Origin: a bacterium
Lineage (GTDB): Bacteria > Zhuqueibacterota > Zhuqueibacteria > Oleimicrobiales > Geothermoviventaceae
Direction: 5' to 3'
Length of the DNA: 64,000 nucleotides
NCBI GenBank assembly: GCA_028275345.1
Contig: JAPWUV010000003.1
Location: 293,587 to 357,586 of the forward strand
Shown here: piece by piece, positions 62,754-64,000 of the stretch
Layout: the number at the start of each line of letters is the position of its first letter
Numbering within the stretch: position 1 is the stretch's first letter
Translations under genes and position numbers: made by a program
The notes under the pieces: model-generated
Told to the model about the DNA's origin: nothing
Database searches by the model: none
The model's input: the letters and a program-made list of their open reading frames with translations, nothing else

Positions 62754-64000
62754 ATGCGAAGATCCCTTGCCGTCGCCGCGTGGATGGGGTGGTTTTTCTG
62801 CTCGATTCTGGCGAGCGAGGTGCATGCCGGAAGGGTAGCTTCCAGCTCGCAGCAGCCCGAATACGTTCCCGGCACTCTCCTGGTGAAGCTGAGGCCCGGG
62901 GCTACCTTCGGGAGTCTCTATTCCGACCTCGCGTTGCGTAAGGCCTCCGTGTTTTCCGCGCTGATTGCGGGTAGCGAGGAGCCGCTTTTCCCCAAGGTGA
63001 GCGCGGAAGCCGCCCGTTTTGGGCTCGATCGGATGTACAAGGTGAAATTGCGCGGTCCTTGGGCGGAACCAATGGTCGCGCGCGCTTTGAGCGAGTTGCC
63101 CTCCGTGGAATATGCCGAGCCAAACTACATCTACCACGCCTGCTTTACTCCCAATGATTCGCTCTTCGCCCAGCAATGGTACTTGCGGGAGATACGGGCT
63201 CCGGAAGCCTGGGATGTGAGCCAGGGGAGTGCAAGCGTGATTATCGGGATCGTGGACACGGGAGTGGATATCAAGCACCCGGATCTCGCCTCCAAGATCT
63301 GGACCAACCCTCGCGAAGTGCCGGGCAACGGCGTCGATGACGACAGGAATGGATTCGTGGACGACGCGCACGGGTGGGACTTCGTGAACTCGGTTCCGGA
63401 TCCCAGCCCGAAGCCCGACGGGGTAGACAATGACAGCGACGGGCTCTCGGATGACGGAACTGACCACGGGACGGCGATGGCGGGCCTCGCCGCTGCTGCG
63501 ACGAACAACGGCCGCGGGATCGCGGGGGCGGGCTTCTACTGCACGATCATGCCCATCAAGTCGCTCAACGATGAGGGTTCCGGCTCCTCGCAGGATCTCA
63601 CGAACGGGATCCTCTACGCGATTGAGAACGGAGCCCACGTGGTGAACATGAGCTTTGGCGGCGGGGCGTATTCCCAGGCGCAGGCCGACGTGATCGAATA
63701 CGGGCTGAGCAAGAACGTTATCTTCGTGGCCGCCGCAGGAAACTCGGGCAGCATGATGGAGCACTATCCGTCCGGATATCGTGGGGTTCTGTGCGTGGCC
63801 GCCACGGGATTCAATGGCAAGCTCAGCTCCATCTCGAACTACGGGCCGACGATCGATGTGGCCGCGCCGGGCGGCGATTTCAATTCCAGCCCTCCGGCGG
63901 AGATGATCTCCACGGCGCCCTATTTCCCTGAGTATGGCTTCACCCAACTCTACCGCGCCCGCACGAAGGAGGGCTATCTGACGGCCGGCACCTCGGCCTC
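62754..64000 (+). CDS. Secreted subtilisin-like serine protease, 5' part (cut by window edge)
   Basis: The first 415 codons are present. A signal peptide (about 1-26) is followed by a propeptide (YVPGTLLVKLRPG ... VEYAEPNYIYH) and the S8 catalytic domain: D168 in VDTGVD, H238 in DHGTAMAG, and S414 in AGTSA at the very end, so the triad is complete within the window. Between Asp and His there are Asp/Asn-rich inserts (GNGVDDDRNGFVDD and DGVDNDSDG), likely calcium sites and common in FCB-group subtilases. Any C-terminal sorting or Ig domains lie beyond the edge. ATG follows AGGAG by 6 bases. Confidence 0.93.
   Translation, partial: MRRSLAVAAWMGWFFCSILASEVHAGRVASSSQQPEYVPGTLLVKLRPGATFGSLYSDLALRKASVFSALIAGSEEPLFPKVSAEAARFGLDRMYKVKLRGPWAEPMVARALSELPSVEYAEPNYIYHACFTPNDSLFAQQWYLREIRAPEAWDVSQGSASVIIGIVDTGVDIKHPDLASKIWTNPREVPGNGVDDDRNGFVDDAHGWDFVNSVPDPSPKPDGVDNDSDGLSDDGTDHGTAMAGLAAAATNNGRGIAGAGFYCTIMPIKSLNDEGSGSSQDLTNGILYAIENGAHVVNMSFGGGAYSQAQADVIEYGLSKNVIFVAAAGNSGSMMEHYPSGYRGVLCVAATGFNGKLSSISNYGPTIDVAAPGGDFNSSPPAEMISTAPYFPEYGFTQLYRARTKEGYLTAGTSA

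Overview
The window is a gene-dense, GC-rich stretch of chromosome with no tRNA or rRNA gene, insertion sequence, prophage or CRISPR array that I could see. It most likely comes from the FCB group (Bacteroidota/Ignavibacteria/Calditrichota/KSB1-like lineages). The best evidence is the short sigma-70 factor at 7538-8395, which has the about 285-residue Bacteroidota-type architecture. Also relevant are the secreted protein at 58145-60247 with a 'NYPNPFNP' C-terminal sorting domain, the lamin-tail-domain protein, and the subtilase with Asp-rich inserts. Several enzymes are of the type usual in archaea and thermophiles: apgM, zinc-ribbon nicotinate phosphoribosyltransferase, archease/RtcB and alpha2 GlyRS. 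A thermophilic lifestyle is therefore possible but not shown.

Layout. 1-937: end of a phosphohexomutase gene, then deoC. 1141-6026: a serine hydrolase, a glycoside-hydrolase-2-like membrane protein lacking catalytic glutamates, and a dipeptide epimerase. 6168-7157 (minus): a uroporphyrinogen-decarboxylase-family methyltransferase-like gene whose promoter lies inside a perfect 10-bp inverted repeat. 7538-12847: primary sigma factor, M23 peptidase, a beta-barrel protein, rhomboid protease and a murein amidase. 13008-15757: citrate lyase with fused CitD-CitE followed by CitF. 15927-19288: secD, secF and a STAS-domain protein, closed by a terminator. 19373-22356: purA and two amidohydrolase-fold genes. 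22427-27649: a 1101-residue lamin-tail-domain protein and a PpiD/SurA-like chaperone.

27847-35788 (minus) is a compact six-gene unit: a two-subunit molybdenum hydroxylase, a Wzi-like outer-membrane protein, two paralogous GT2 glycosyltransferases and a radical SAM protein. Its genes are mostly overlapping or closely spaced, and it ends at a bidirectional terminator shared with the chaperone gene. 36073-40493 holds apgM, nicotinate phosphoribosyltransferase, archease and rtcB. 40552-53717 is mostly housekeeping: ligA, an M48 lipoprotein, two small membrane proteins, an EnvC-like protein, holB, ricT-like, metG, tatD, rsmA, recO and glyS. 53793-64000: a beta-barrel/thrombospondin-3 protein, a GH57/DUF3536 protein, the sorting-domain protein, a poorly explained 830-bp gap, a DUF2892 protein, pfkA and the first 415 codons of a subtilase.

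Themes. Envelope biogenesis and cell-wall turnover recur: a catalytically intact amidase, a degenerate EnvC-type partner, an M23 enzyme, a dipeptide epimerase and an exopolysaccharide-like unit. Sugar-phosphate metabolism also recurs (phosphohexomutase, deoC, apgM, pfkA, GH57). The best promoters share a TTGAC-like -35 box, a 16-17 bp spacer and a -10 box close to TATATT/TAAATT.
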